A DNA stretch of 9,691 nt from an uncultured Bacilli bacterium (GCA_947853365.1 CANTWQ010000120.1:1-9691), one strand, 5' to 3'; shown: positions 1 to 6,507, numbered from the stretch's first letter. Notes: a model not told the origin generated them from the letters alone. Numbers and translations: made by a program.

Positions 1-21
1 AAAAAAAGGAGAAAATAAAAC

Positions 22-180
22 ATGTATCAAACAATTGTCATTACATATACGCCAAAAGCCGATGCCATGGCGCAAAAAATAGAAGAAAAAGCCAATGAAA
101 TGCTACAAAAGGGATATGAACTAATTACTATGTCCATGACGGGATCAGCAAAAGCTATTTTGGTATTTAAAAAGCAATAG
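22..180 (+). CDS. Small DUF4177-like protein (52 aa)
   Basis: This small gene runs from ATG at 22 to TAG at 178-180, with a GGAG Shine-Dalgarno at 8-11 ten bases upstream. The product starts MYQTIVITYT, has a charged amphipathic helix at about residues 13-30 (AMAQKIEEKANEMLQK), and ends with a GYELITMSMT strand-turn and a hydrophobic AILVFKK strand. Strand, helix, 'GYELhs' and a final 'hLhFK' strand is the layout of DUF4177-type small alpha/beta proteins, whose function is unknown. It has no signal peptide, membrane segment or cysteine, so it is probably cytosolic. It lies 10 bases before the flavodoxin gene and is likely co-transcribed with it. Its promoter must lie before the window. The coding call is confident; the family match is from memory of the pattern only. 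Confidence 0.8.
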   Translation: MYQTIVITYTPKADAMAQKIEEKANEMLQKGYELITMSMTGSAKAILVFKKQ

Positions 181-190
181 GACGGACAAA

Positions 191-730
191 ATGAAAAGAA
201 AATCAATTATCATATACGGATCCCATTATGGAACAACAGAGCAATATGCAAAAGAGCTAGCCAAAAGAACAAAGATAGAAGCGATATCTTTTACCCACGT
301 GAAAGATATCAATCATTACGATAACATTATCTACTGTGGTGGATTATATGCTGGTGGTGTATTGGGAATGTCTAAAATATTTAAAAAAATAAAGCATATC
401 ACCACCAAAAAGATCATTTTAGTAACTGTAGGATTAGCGGATCCCAAAGATAAAAAAAATAGAAACAACATAAGAAATCATATCAAAGCACAAGTAGTAA
501 AAGAAATATATGAAAAAGCAAGTATCTTTCATTTGCGTGGGGGAATTGATTATCAAAAATTAAACGTGGTTCATAAAACAATGTTAAAATTATTATATCA
601 TTCCATTAAAAAAATACCGGAAGAAAAATTGACCGCGGAAGACAAAGCAATGATTGAAACTTATAATAAAAAAGTAAATTTTATTCGTTTTTCCGATTTA
701 AATCAGATCGTAAATGAAATACAAAGCTAA
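191..730 (+). CDS. Flavodoxin-domain protein (Flavodoxin_5 / HemG-like), 179 aa
   Basis: Predicted FMN-binding flavodoxin-fold protein, cytosolic, acting as an electron carrier or small flavin oxidoreductase. The N-terminal strand SIIIYGS leads into the phosphate-binding loop GSHYGTTEQYA (residues 10-20). IIYCGGLYAGG (about 47-57) is the second nucleotide loop region, and IILVTVGLADP (about 75-85) is the next core strand and flavin loop. HLRGGIDYQKL (about 114-124) resembles the HemG/Flavodoxin_5 signature. The length of 179 residues is normal for this group. In Proteobacteria HemG oxidises protoporphyrinogen IX, but similar Firmicute proteins are mostly uncharacterised and nothing here points to haem synthesis. 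The start has a modest GGACGG site overlapping the preceding stop region, consistent with coupling to the 52-residue gene. No terminator is evident after the stop. Confidence 0.85.
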   Translation: MKRKSIIIYGSHYGTTEQYAKELAKRTKIEAISFTHVKDINHYDNIIYCGGLYAGGVLGMSKIFKKIKHITTKKIILVTVGLADPKDKKNRNNIRNHIKAQVVKEIYEKASIFHLRGGIDYQKLNVVHKTMLKLLYHSIKKIPEEKLTAEDKAMIETYNKKVNFIRFSDLNQIVNEIQS

Positions 731-842
731 ACACCATATATGAAATAAATGAATCACGATAAAAATATACTTTCTAGAAAAAATTTGCCCTACACTAGCA
801 AAAAAAAATGACATATAGTAAAGCAGAAAGTTTGGTGAGAAA

Positions 843-1145
843 ATGACGAAAGTTGTATTCCCCTTAAATCCTTATGGATTTACTACTTCTGCTTTTTTGA
901 TTGGTCTCATTCTCGTACAAGAATTATCCAGCGAAGAACAAGATAGCATTGGTAATTGGCTCCAACTCGTTGGATTAACAATGCAAACATTCGCATCACA
1001 AAAAGTAACATTAGAAGCAATACACACCACTGAACAAGATACAGATCAAAATAAGTATGAAATTTTACAAAAAGCAATACAAAGAATGGAAGAGGAAATC
1101 AAAAAATGGAACAAAGAAAACAAGAATGCAAAAAAATATAAATAA
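843..1145 (+). CDS. Hypothetical protein, 100 aa, hydrophobic N-terminus and charged helical C-terminus
   Basis: I do not recognise a named function. ATG at 843 follows a GGTGAG site at 834-839. The product opens with MTKVVFPLNPYGF and a mildly hydrophobic helix at residues 14-28 (TSAFLIGLILVQELS). Next comes LSSEEQDSIGNWLQLVGLTMQTFASQ (about 28-53), then a strongly charged helix rich in Lys and Glu to the end (about 66-100), which may form a coiled coil. Small Firmicute proteins with an 'LSxxEhxxhGNxLxxhGxThxThAxQ' pattern are common in gut and sporulating species and remain uncharacterised; the resemblance is from memory. The helix is too short and polar at its end to be a confident membrane span. 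A TATAGT -10-like sequence at 814-819 lacks a good -35, so the promoter is uncertain. Confidence 0.75.
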   Translation: MTKVVFPLNPYGFTTSAFLIGLILVQELSSEEQDSIGNWLQLVGLTMQTFASQKVTLEAIHTTEQDTDQNKYEILQKAIQRMEEEIKKWNKENKNAKKYK

Positions 1146-1219
1146 ATCCCTTATCTCGAACCATTTCCTGTTCTAATTTTCTTTTCTATTATAAAATAAC
1201 AAAGGAAAGGAGAAAATTT

Positions 1220-1930
1220 ATGAATCAAAGAAAAATAGGCAATTTTATTGCCCAATGCCGGAAAGAAAAAAAGATGACCCAACAACAATTAGCAGAAAAA
1301 TTAAACGTTTCTAATAGAACTGTAAGTAATTGGGAAAATGGAAGAAATATGCCTGATTTAGCCCTGTTTCAACCACTATGTACAGAATTAGAAATTTCCA
1401 TCAATGAATTATTGAGTGGAGAAAAATTAACCAACCATAACTACCAAGAACAATCAGAAAAAAATATTTTAGATACGATCAATTATTCCAATCGTAAAAT
1501 ATTAAAATATAGTAAAATAATCTATCTACTACTCATAATATTTGGATTATTTATCGTAATCAGTGCCATTACCATTTTCCCATCAGAAAGCAGTTGGGGT
1601 TCTATCTATTCAACCATTGGTATTACCCTTTTTATCATTGGTATCGGTTTAAATTTCAGACATCTAGGATTATGGAAGCAGTCTCTTCTGTTAATTATCA
1701 CAACTATAATGACATTATTTATATTACTATTTTCCGACTATGTCAATGTTGCAAGAAATCATCAAGCACCAAGATTTAGAATAAAAACGGCGATAACCGG
1801 CAATGTAATCTATTATGATACTTTATTTTACGATGTATATCGTTGCTATTCCGACGAAAAAAATGAATATTGGATCATTGAAAAAAATAAAAATCCAACC
1901 ATAGAAGATCTGATTCATTATTGTAAATAA
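1220..1930 (+). CDS. Membrane-anchored XRE-family regulator with three membrane spans (236 aa)
   Basis: The N-terminal Cro/C1-type helix-turn-helix covers residues 6-60: MTQQQLAEKLNV is the positioning helix, and SNRTVSNWENGRNMPD the recognition helix and following loop. A polar linker (about 65-97) joins it to three hydrophobic segments at about 100-120, 128-146 and 154-172. A 60-residue C-terminal domain follows (APRFRIKT, VIYYDTLFYDVYRC, EYWIIEKNK). DNA binding is therefore tethered to the membrane, and with three spans the tail would lie outside the cell if the N-terminus is cytosolic. This suggests a one-component sensor whose signal is unknown. The start is supported by AAAGGAG at 1206-1212, seven bases upstream. 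A TATAAAAT sequence at 1190-1197 may be a -10, but no convincing -35 precedes it. The next gene is another regulator of the same general type but with an unrelated C-terminal domain. Confidence 0.9.
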   Translation: MNQRKIGNFIAQCRKEKKMTQQQLAEKLNVSNRTVSNWENGRNMPDLALFQPLCTELEISINELLSGEKLTNHNYQEQSEKNILDTINYSNRKILKYSKIIYLLLIIFGLFIVISAITIFPSESSWGSIYSTIGITLFIIGIGLNFRHLGLWKQSLLLIITTIMTLFILLFSDYVNVARNHQAPRFRIKTAITGNVIYYDTLFYDVYRCYSDEKNEYWIIEKNKNPTIEDLIHYCK

Positions 1931-1942
1931 TCCAAATTTCAA

Positions 1943-1967
1943 GCAAATATTTTTTGCCCTTTGGCAA
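1943..1967 (+). promoter_or_regulatory. Cluster of three GCAA/TTGC half-sites (possible operator)
   Basis: GCAA at 1943-1946, TTGC at 1954-1957 and GCAA at 1964-1967 start 11 and 10 bases apart, about one helical turn each. The last two form a perfect inverted repeat, TTGCC-cttt-GGCAA (1954-1967), whose right arm covers the -35 hexamer of the downstream regulator gene. The first two form GCAAA-tattt-TTTGC. No T-run follows on either strand, so it is not a terminator. XRE dimers bind such symmetric sites and commonly repress their own promoters; assigning a protein to this site is inference. Confidence 0.4.
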
Positions 1968-1989
1968 TCAATCAAAAAAATGTTATAAT
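1961..1989 (+). promoter_or_regulatory. Sigma-A-type promoter for the second XRE regulator
   Basis: The -35 TTGGCA (1961-1966) is separated by 17 bases from a perfect -10 TATAAT (1984-1989), which also has the extended TG at 1981-1982. Transcription should begin near 1996, just before or within the Shine-Dalgarno TAGGAGG (1996-2002), so the leader is very short. It is the best plus-strand promoter in the window and may also drive the sulfotransferase downstream. Confidence 0.8.
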
Positions 1990-2012
1990 AAACGGTAGGA
2001 GGATGAAGTACC

Positions 2013-2729
2013 ATGGATCAAGAACAAATTGCAAAACGCATCAAAGAAATCCGCTTAAAAAATAACATGAGTCAACAACAGTTCGCCGATCAATATGGCG
2101 TTACCTACCAAGCCGTTAGCAAATGGGAAAATGGTAAAAACATTCCCGATATCAGCATCTTAAAACAAATTTGCAATGATTATCATATGGATCTCAATCA
2201 GTTATTAGATGGAAAAAACAAAAAGAACACTTCACGGAAATGGATCTATCTTGGAATAGGAGCCTTCCTCTTCGTTGTCATCAGCATCTTTCTATTCGAG
2301 ATATTTCATAATCATCCCAGTTTTGAATTTAAAACTCTATCTTCTAGTTGTGAAGATTTTAATATCAGAGGAAGCATTGCCTATAATCAAAATAAATCAT
2401 CCATCTATATTTCACATATTGATTATTGTGGAGGAAAAGACAATAACCTTTATCAAAAGTTCCAATGTTCATTATACGAAACCAGTGGTAATACCAGCGT
2501 AAAAATAAACGATTGGGCTTATGAAAGCGAAGATGGTATCACTCTAGAAGATTTCTTAAAAGACATCCAGCTACAAATCAATGATTACGATAAAGTCTGC
2601 GAAAATTATTCTGAAAATAGTCTCCATTTAGAGATTACAGCGAATGATGCAAACCACCATACAACAATCTATAAAATACCATTACAATTAGAAGAAAGCT
2701 GTAATAGTAATCTCTCAACTGCTAGTTGA
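2013..2729 (+). CDS. Membrane-anchored XRE-family regulator with cysteine-containing outer domain (238 aa)
   Basis: The N-terminal XRE helix-turn-helix lies at residues 6-62 (MSQQQFADQYGV, then TYQAVSKWENGKNIPD). A Lys/Arg-rich stretch (68-76) precedes a single membrane span at about 77-98. A 140-residue C-terminal domain predicted outside the cell then carries Cys113, Cys139 (DYCGG), Cys152, Cys196 and Cys230. The even scatter of cysteines in an exported domain suggests disulfides or ligand or redox sensing, though I cannot name the domain. ATG at 2013 follows AGGAGG at 1997-2002 with ten bases between. It precedes the sulfotransferase gene by 70 bases with no good intervening promoter, so regulation of that gene, or co-expression with it, is plausible. 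The stop codon lies inside a hairpin (2713-2731). Confidence 0.9.
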   Translation: MDQEQIAKRIKEIRLKNNMSQQQFADQYGVTYQAVSKWENGKNIPDISILKQICNDYHMDLNQLLDGKNKKNTSRKWIYLGIGAFLFVVISIFLFEIFHNHPSFEFKTLSSSCEDFNIRGSIAYNQNKSSIYISHIDYCGGKDNNLYQKFQCSLYETSGNTSVKINDWAYESEDGITLEDFLKDIQLQINDYDKVCENYSENSLHLEITANDANHHTTIYKIPLQLEESCNSNLSTAS

Positions 2730-2731
2730 GA
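2713..2731 (+). other. Hairpin spanning the regulator's stop codon; weak terminator or attenuator
   Basis: TCTCAACT (2713-2720), loop GCT, AGTTGAGA (2724-2731) is a perfect 8-bp stem. The TGA stop (2727-2729) is in its right arm. The bases right after the stem (TACTTACAAC) are not a U-run; a T-rich stretch comes only at 2747-2760. It is therefore not a canonical terminator. It could reduce read-through into the sulfotransferase or protect the 3' end of the regulator mRNA. Confidence 0.45.
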
Positions 2732-2799
2732 TACTTACAACCTACACTTTCTTTTTTTTTCGTGAAAAATCAATTATGATGAAAATGGAGGTTAAAAAT

Positions 2800-4755
2800 A
2801 TGCAAAAGAAAAAAATCATTACCATATCAATTATTATCCTATTTGCCGGTCTGCTATTAGGCGTAATCTATCTCGATCAACATAATTTAAATCACGATCC
2901 TGTAGAGACAGTGCTTAGTTTAGTGGAAGAACAAAGTCAAAAGGAAAGTAACTTTACAAGTGCAGGAGCAACCATTGAAAACCCCAAAGTAATTGTCAAT
3001 CCTTATGAAATCTCTCCATTAACGGCTCTTGTCATCTTTGAGACAGAAGAAGAGGTAACTCCGATTGTTACGATTCCGGGAAAAGACAATCTAACAACGT
3101 TTACTCATACCTTTGAAAAAAACACAATTCATTATCTTCCTATCTACGGTCTATATGCTGATCAAGAAAATCATATTCAATTAAGTTTCCAAGAAAACGA
3201 TACAAAAAAAGTAATCAATATCCAAACAGAAGCTTTACCCGAAGATATGATTTTACCAACCAGTGTTTACAAAGTAGAAGACAAGATAAATAACGATCTT
3301 TATTTCTATACACCATCAAGTCAAGGATATACATGTGCCTACGATGTAAATGGCGATGTTAGATGGTACCTTACCATCAATGCTCTATGGAAAATCGATC
3401 GATTACAAAACGGCCATCTACTGGTAAGTACCGAAAGACTCATTAACAGTCCATATTACATGACAGGATTATATGAAATGGATCTACTGGGAAAAATATA
3501 CACTGAATTCTCTTTAGAAGGTGGTTATCATCATGATTATTACGAAATGGAAAATGGCAATATTTTAGTATCCAGTGACGATTTCAATAATGATTATGGA
3601 ACCGTCGAAGATTACATCGTCGAATTAGATCGAGCAACCGGAAAAATCATAAAACGATGGGACTTAAAAGACATTTTACCAATGGAAGATGGTCAAAGCG
3701 AAAATTGGTCTAGTTATGACTGGTTCCACAACAATTCCGTATGGTATGATGCAAATACCAATTCCATTACTTTATCTGGCAGACATCAAGATGCTGTCAT
3801 CAATATCGATTATGAAACAGGAAACCTCAAGTGGATTATTGGTGACCCTACCAACTGGAGTGAAGAATATCAAACATACTTTTTTACCCCAATCGGAGAG
3901 AATTTTGAGTGGCAATGGAGTCAACATGCGGCCATGATTACACCAGAAGGATACATCTTTATTCTCGATAACGGTAATAATAAGTCTAAAATCAAAGAAG
4001 AATACGTTCCCGCCAATGAAAGTTATACTCGAGGTGTCATGTATAAAATCGATACAGAAAAGATGACTATCGAACAAGTTTGGGAATATGGAAAAGAACG
4101 TGGAAGTGATTTCTACTCTCCTTATATCTCGGATGTTGACTATTTAGAAGTCAATCATTACATCGTTCATTCCGGTGGAATTGTCTATGTTGATGGACAA
4201 AATTCCAATCAACCAGCAGGATTTAGTGAAAACACAACATTAAAATCTGATACCGTCGAACTTTTAAACGATGAAATCATTTTTGAACTGGTATTACCGA
4301 CCAACAATTATCGGGTAGAAAAAATGAGTCTTTATGCCGAAGGAGAAACATTCGTTCTAGGAAAAGGAGAAAAATTAGGAACACTTGGTACAACCGACAC
4401 GGATAAAATTTCTTTTACGCCATGGGTTTCAGCAACTATGATCGACGAAAACTATCAAAACCATAACATCAACATCACCAAAGAAATCGATCGTTTGGTT
4501 GTAACAGGTAGGTTCAAACGAGATACCGATGTAAATGTGATTTTATACTCCAGTCTCTTTTCTCGTTACTATAATATCAGAGTAAGTAAAAGGCCTTATA
4601 CTGCACTTTGTGTTGACATCTTTACGGAAGAAGAAAATGAAAACGGAATTGTAGTAACCAAATACATCAACGAAGAAGGTCTACATGGAAGTTATTCCAT
4701 CTATCTAGAAATTGATGGCACCATTTATAACACAGAACAAACAGTTACATTCTAA
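2800..4755 (+). CDS. assT: Arylsulfate sulfotransferase (ASST), membrane-anchored, 651 aa
   Basis: PAPS-independent arylsulfotransferase that moves a sulfuryl group from a phenolic sulfate to another phenol through a sulfo-histidine. An uncleaved signal anchor (residues 6-25) places it outside the membrane. An Ig-like Arylsulfotran_N domain (about 60-145) precedes the beta-propeller (about 155-470). Residues matching the E. coli active site are visible: His244/245 in GYHHDYY, His310 in WFHNNS, Arg328 in SGRHQD and the acceptor His376 in WSQHAA. The His310-Arg328 spacing of 18 equals that of E. coli His356-Arg374. An extra beta-rich domain fills about 485-651. Its only cysteines are C179 and C604, so the E. 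coli active-site-loop disulfide has no counterpart. I chose ATG at 2800 because GGAGG (2787-2791) sits eight bases before it; the ATGs at 2776 and 2779 have no ribosome site. Donor and acceptor substrates are unknown. Confidence 0.92.
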   Translation: MQKKKIITISIIILFAGLLLGVIYLDQHNLNHDPVETVLSLVEEQSQKESNFTSAGATIENPKVIVNPYEISPLTALVIFETEEEVTPIVTIPGKDNLTTFTHTFEKNTIHYLPIYGLYADQENHIQLSFQENDTKKVINIQTEALPEDMILPTSVYKVEDKINNDLYFYTPSSQGYTCAYDVNGDVRWYLTINALWKIDRLQNGHLLVSTERLINSPYYMTGLYEMDLLGKIYTEFSLEGGYHHDYYEMENGNILVSSDDFNNDYGTVEDYIVELDRATGKIIKRWDLKDILPMEDGQSENWSSYDWFHNNSVWYDANTNSITLSGRHQDAVINIDYETGNLKWIIGDPTNWSEEYQTYFFTPIGENFEWQWSQHAAMITPEGYIFILDNGNNKSKIKEEYVPANESYTRGVMYKIDTEKMTIEQVWEYGKERGSDFYSPYISDVDYLEVNHYIVHSGGIVYVDGQNSNQPAGFSENTTLKSDTVELLNDEIIFELVLPTNNYRVEKMSLYAEGETFVLGKGEKLGTLGTTDTDKISFTPWVSATMIDENYQNHNINITKEIDRLVVTGRFKRDTDVNVILYSSLFSRYYNIRVSKRPYTALCVDIFTEEENENGIVVTKYINEEGLHGSYSIYLEIDGTIYNTEQTVTF

Positions 4756-4778
4756 AAGGACATTGTCCTTTTTCTTTT
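4754..4778 (+). terminator. Intrinsic terminator after the sulfotransferase
   Basis: AAAAGGAC (4754-4761), loop ATT, GTCCTTTT (4765-4772) gives an 8-bp stem followed by TTCTTTTG. The left arm starts within the TAA stop codon (4753-4755). It ends the transcript on the plus strand. Confidence 0.85.
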
Positions 4779-4800
4779 GTTAACAAAACGGGCGTCATTT

Positions 4801-4845
4801 CCAATCAAAATTGGTAGAAGAAAAAAAGAAAAGTTAGTATACTAA
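4801..4845 (+). promoter_or_regulatory. Promoter and palindromic operator of the third XRE gene
   Basis: Two symmetric sequences lie here. CCAAT-caaa-ATTGG (4801-4814) is a 5-4-5 inverted repeat whose right arm runs into TTGGTA (4811-4816), a possible -35. TTAGTATACTAA (4834-4845) is a perfect 12-base palindrome containing the likely -10: TAGTAT at 4835-4840 (18-base spacer), or TATACT at 4838-4843 with a long 21-base spacer. A palindrome lying on a -10 just before an XRE gene is the usual form of an autoregulatory operator; binding is inferred. Confidence 0.6.
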
Positions 4846-4865
4846 AATATGAAAGGTGGAAAAAA

Positions 4866-5261
4866 ATGAATTTAGGAAATAAATTATACAATTTGAGAAA
4901 GGAAAACCATTTATCACAGGAGGAAGTTGCAAACAAATTGCATGTTACAAGACAGACAATCAGTAAATGGGAATTAGGAGAAACCAGTCCAGATATTACC
5001 GAGGCCAAGCAGTTGGCAGATCTTTTCGCCGTAAGTCTCGATGAACTAGTGGATCATGATAGAAAAAATATCATTGATAAAAAGATGAGCAATACCGAAA
5101 GATTAGCAGGTATCATCATCAAAATCCTAAAAGGAATGGGGATTCTATTAGTGGCATACCTGATCTTTATCGTGATTGCCATTCTTGTTTTTTCGGCCGT
5201 CTCTACTGAAACAAATGTCGATCCAATCAATACCACAACTGTCGAAGAGTATTCCTCATAA
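4866..5261 (+). CDS. Short XRE-family regulator with C-terminal membrane span (131 aa)
   Basis: The helix-turn-helix occupies residues 5-62 (LSQEEVANKLHV, then TRQTISKWELGETSPD). A short charged linker (about 63-80) leads to an amphipathic and hydrophobic segment with one membrane span at about 91-112 (GILLVAYLIFIVIAILVFS). Only about 19 residues follow, so this protein has no outer sensor domain of its own. Such compact DNA-binding proteins with one span occur in many Firmicutes, and the span may act in localisation or partner sensing. The start has AAGGTGG at 4853-4859. It stands alone between the sulfotransferase terminator and its own terminator. The last codons and the TAA stop are built into the terminator hairpin, so coding and termination overlap completely. 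Confidence 0.9.
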   Translation: MNLGNKLYNLRKENHLSQEEVANKLHVTRQTISKWELGETSPDITEAKQLADLFAVSLDELVDHDRKNIIDKKMSNTERLAGIIIKILKGMGILLVAYLIFIVIAILVFSAVSTETNVDPINTTTVEEYSS

Positions 5262-5273
5262 GGAATACTTTTT
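5248..5273 (+). terminator. Intrinsic terminator at the convergent junction
   Basis: AGTATTCC (5248-5255) and GGAATACT (5262-5269) form an 8-bp stem around TCATAA, whose outer T-A can pair to give nine pairs and a four-base loop. TTTT follows (5270-5273). The TAA stop of the XRE gene (5259-5261) is in the loop. The minus-strand gene ends at 5272. Read leftward, the hairpin is followed by CTTCGAC rather than a U-run, so it should end leftward transcripts poorly. Confidence 0.85.
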
Positions 5274-6474
5274 AAGTGATTTCACGAACATAAGAGAACG
5301 TATACCCTCTCCCTTTCATCATTCGAATAAAATCACAAAGTGCCGAAAGAGTGGTTGATTGATAATCAGCAATACGATATATCGTCCCATCTGTACTATG
5401 TGCTATGAGATAAGATAACAGTTCTTCTTTCGTTTGCGAATGATTTTTTTGTATCTCCGCCGTCCAAAAATAAGTATGATAACCAAGATAATCCAACAAA
5501 TATAAACTTCTAGAACTGTAAGATGAATTACGATAAATAGAATCCATCATATTTCCAGTCAAATCAGTATACAGTAATTCATTGTCATAAAGTTCCATAA
5601 CAAATGATACCCAAGAAGAAACATTTGCATAACGAGACAAAGATATCCCTGATACCCCACCATTTCCAATCGAATGAGTCATACTCATCTGACGAACCAA
5701 TTCTGGATGTGCCTTCATATATGATTGTTGTAGAAAAAATGTTGCCACCACATCCTCTTCTTGCAATAAATCGAGAAAAGACGTAAGATCAGTATTACTA
5801 CTGATCGTATCAAATGTCAAATAGAGAACTTTACTATCCCGCCCATGATCATAGACATGGAACACATCCAATGGATTCCCAGGTTGCCATTCTAACGTCT
5901 GATTAGCATACGTTTCCGCTTCATCCGGATAACTACCTACTTCACTTTGAATGACGACCGTTCGCTTTTTAGTCGCCAGATTGCCACTTTGATCCACAAC
6001 TTCATAAATGACTTCATAAGTTCCTATTTTATGAGTATCCACATGGTTCTGAATTTGAACATCATCGGTCAAAAGCCCGTCAACCGCATCTAGAGCTGCA
6101 TATCCTAATTCCACATAAGGTTCCCCCACCGTTAAAGATATCGTTTCCCCACCCATCAAAGAAATCACTGGTGGTATCCGATCGACAATTATAATTGTCC
6201 TTCTTACTTCTTTCAATAACCCAAAAGAGTTTTTCACACGATAGGTCACATATTGTTTTCCTATCTCATCCAAATGTAAATCAGATAAAATCTCTACATC
6301 TACATTTTGCCCAAAAAAAGTAGCATCTGCCCCTAATTCACGATAAGTAGAACCCACGTCCAAAACAACGATAGCATCACCATGCAAAACAATCGAAGTA
6401 GATAAATAAGGAATCAAAAATAAGATTAGCAACAAACAGGCTATAAAAAGACTCACACGAATATACCTAGGCAT
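5272..6474 (-). CDS. Membrane-anchored protein with two Ig-like DUF5011 domains and a degenerate polysaccharide-deacetylase domain (400 aa)
   Basis: Residues 6-28 form a signal anchor, so the rest should be outside the membrane. Two DUF5011-type Ig-like domains follow (about 29-98 and 99-176; the second has the classic IPPVISLMGG start and DQSGN end). A linker leads to a NodB-like fold (about 212-400). That fold has lost its catalytic motifs. TFDD is TFDT (220-223), and the zinc motif HSxxH is replaced in HSIGNGGVSG (267-276). The RxPY motif reads YRNSS (314-318), the Asp/Trp motif reads FWTAE (336-340), and LxH reads IYRIAD (365-370). It is therefore predicted not to deacetylate and may bind glycan instead. 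The reading frame is open to GTG 6543 and ATG 6540, but that stretch is the upstream gene's terminator with no ribosome site. ATG at 6474 follows AGGTGAT, as in spoIVFA. Confidence 0.82.
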   Translation of the reverse strand: MPRYIRVSLFIACLLLILFLIPYLSTSIVLHGDAIVVLDVGSTYRELGADATFFGQNVDVEILSDLHLDEIGKQYVTYRVKNSFGLLKEVRRTIIIVDRIPPVISLMGGETISLTVGEPYVELGYAALDAVDGLLTDDVQIQNHVDTHKIGTYEVIYEVVDQSGNLATKKRTVVIQSEVGSYPDEAETYANQTLEWQPGNPLDVFHVYDHGRDSKVLYLTFDTISSNTDLTSFLDLLQEEDVVATFFLQQSYMKAHPELVRQMSMTHSIGNGGVSGISLSRYANVSSWVSFVMELYDNELLYTDLTGNMMDSIYRNSSYSSRSLYLLDYLGYHTYFWTAEIQKNHSQTKEELLSYLIAHSTDGTIYRIADYQSTTLSALCDFIRMMKGRGYTFSYVREIT

Positions 6475-6477
6475 AAG

Positions 6478-6497
6478 ATCACCTAATGCATTATATG
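6478..6497 (-). promoter_or_regulatory. CATATAAT box fused to AGGTGAT ribosome site
   Basis: Read on the minus strand, this is CATATAATGCATTAGGTGAT. The CATATAAT part contains a perfect TATAAT (6490-6495), and AGGTGA (6479-6484) lies four bases before the ATG at 6474. It matches the element before spoIVFA (9660-9679) at 16 of 20 positions with no gap. No clear -35 is seen because the upstream sequence is a terminator T-run. A sporulation-sigma promoter with a very short leader is possible but unproven. Confidence 0.45.
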
Positions 6498-6507
6498 AAA
6501 AGCACCG

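Noticed and set aside
731..842. Terminator or promoter between the flavodoxin gene and the 100-residue gene
   Set aside because: Only -10-like sequences (TATACT 766-771, TATAGT 814-819) without a matching -35, and no stable hairpin with a U-run.
1146..1219. Terminator GAAC-N8-GTTC followed by T-rich sequence, and promoter with TATAAAAT at 1190-1197
   Set aside because: The stem is only 4 bp with a large loop, and no acceptable -35 is found at 16-18 bases from the -10.
2776..2799. Upstream ATGs at 2776 and 2779 for the sulfotransferase
   Set aside because: Neither has a Shine-Dalgarno. GGAGG at 2787-2791 lies inside that extension and serves the ATG at 2800, which begins directly at the signal anchor.
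3772..4077. 101-codon open frame on the minus strand inside the sulfotransferase gene
   Set aside because: It is antisense to the well-conserved catalytic part of ASST and has no recognisable protein features; a shadow frame.
4805..5008. 67-codon minus-strand frame opposite the third XRE gene
   Set aside because: It covers the antisense of the HTH and the promoter region; no ribosome site or protein family.
1..5261. Toxin-antitoxin or phage-repressor reading of the XRE genes
   Set aside because: No toxin, integrase or phage gene is present, and all three regulators have membrane spans, unlike antitoxins and phage repressors.
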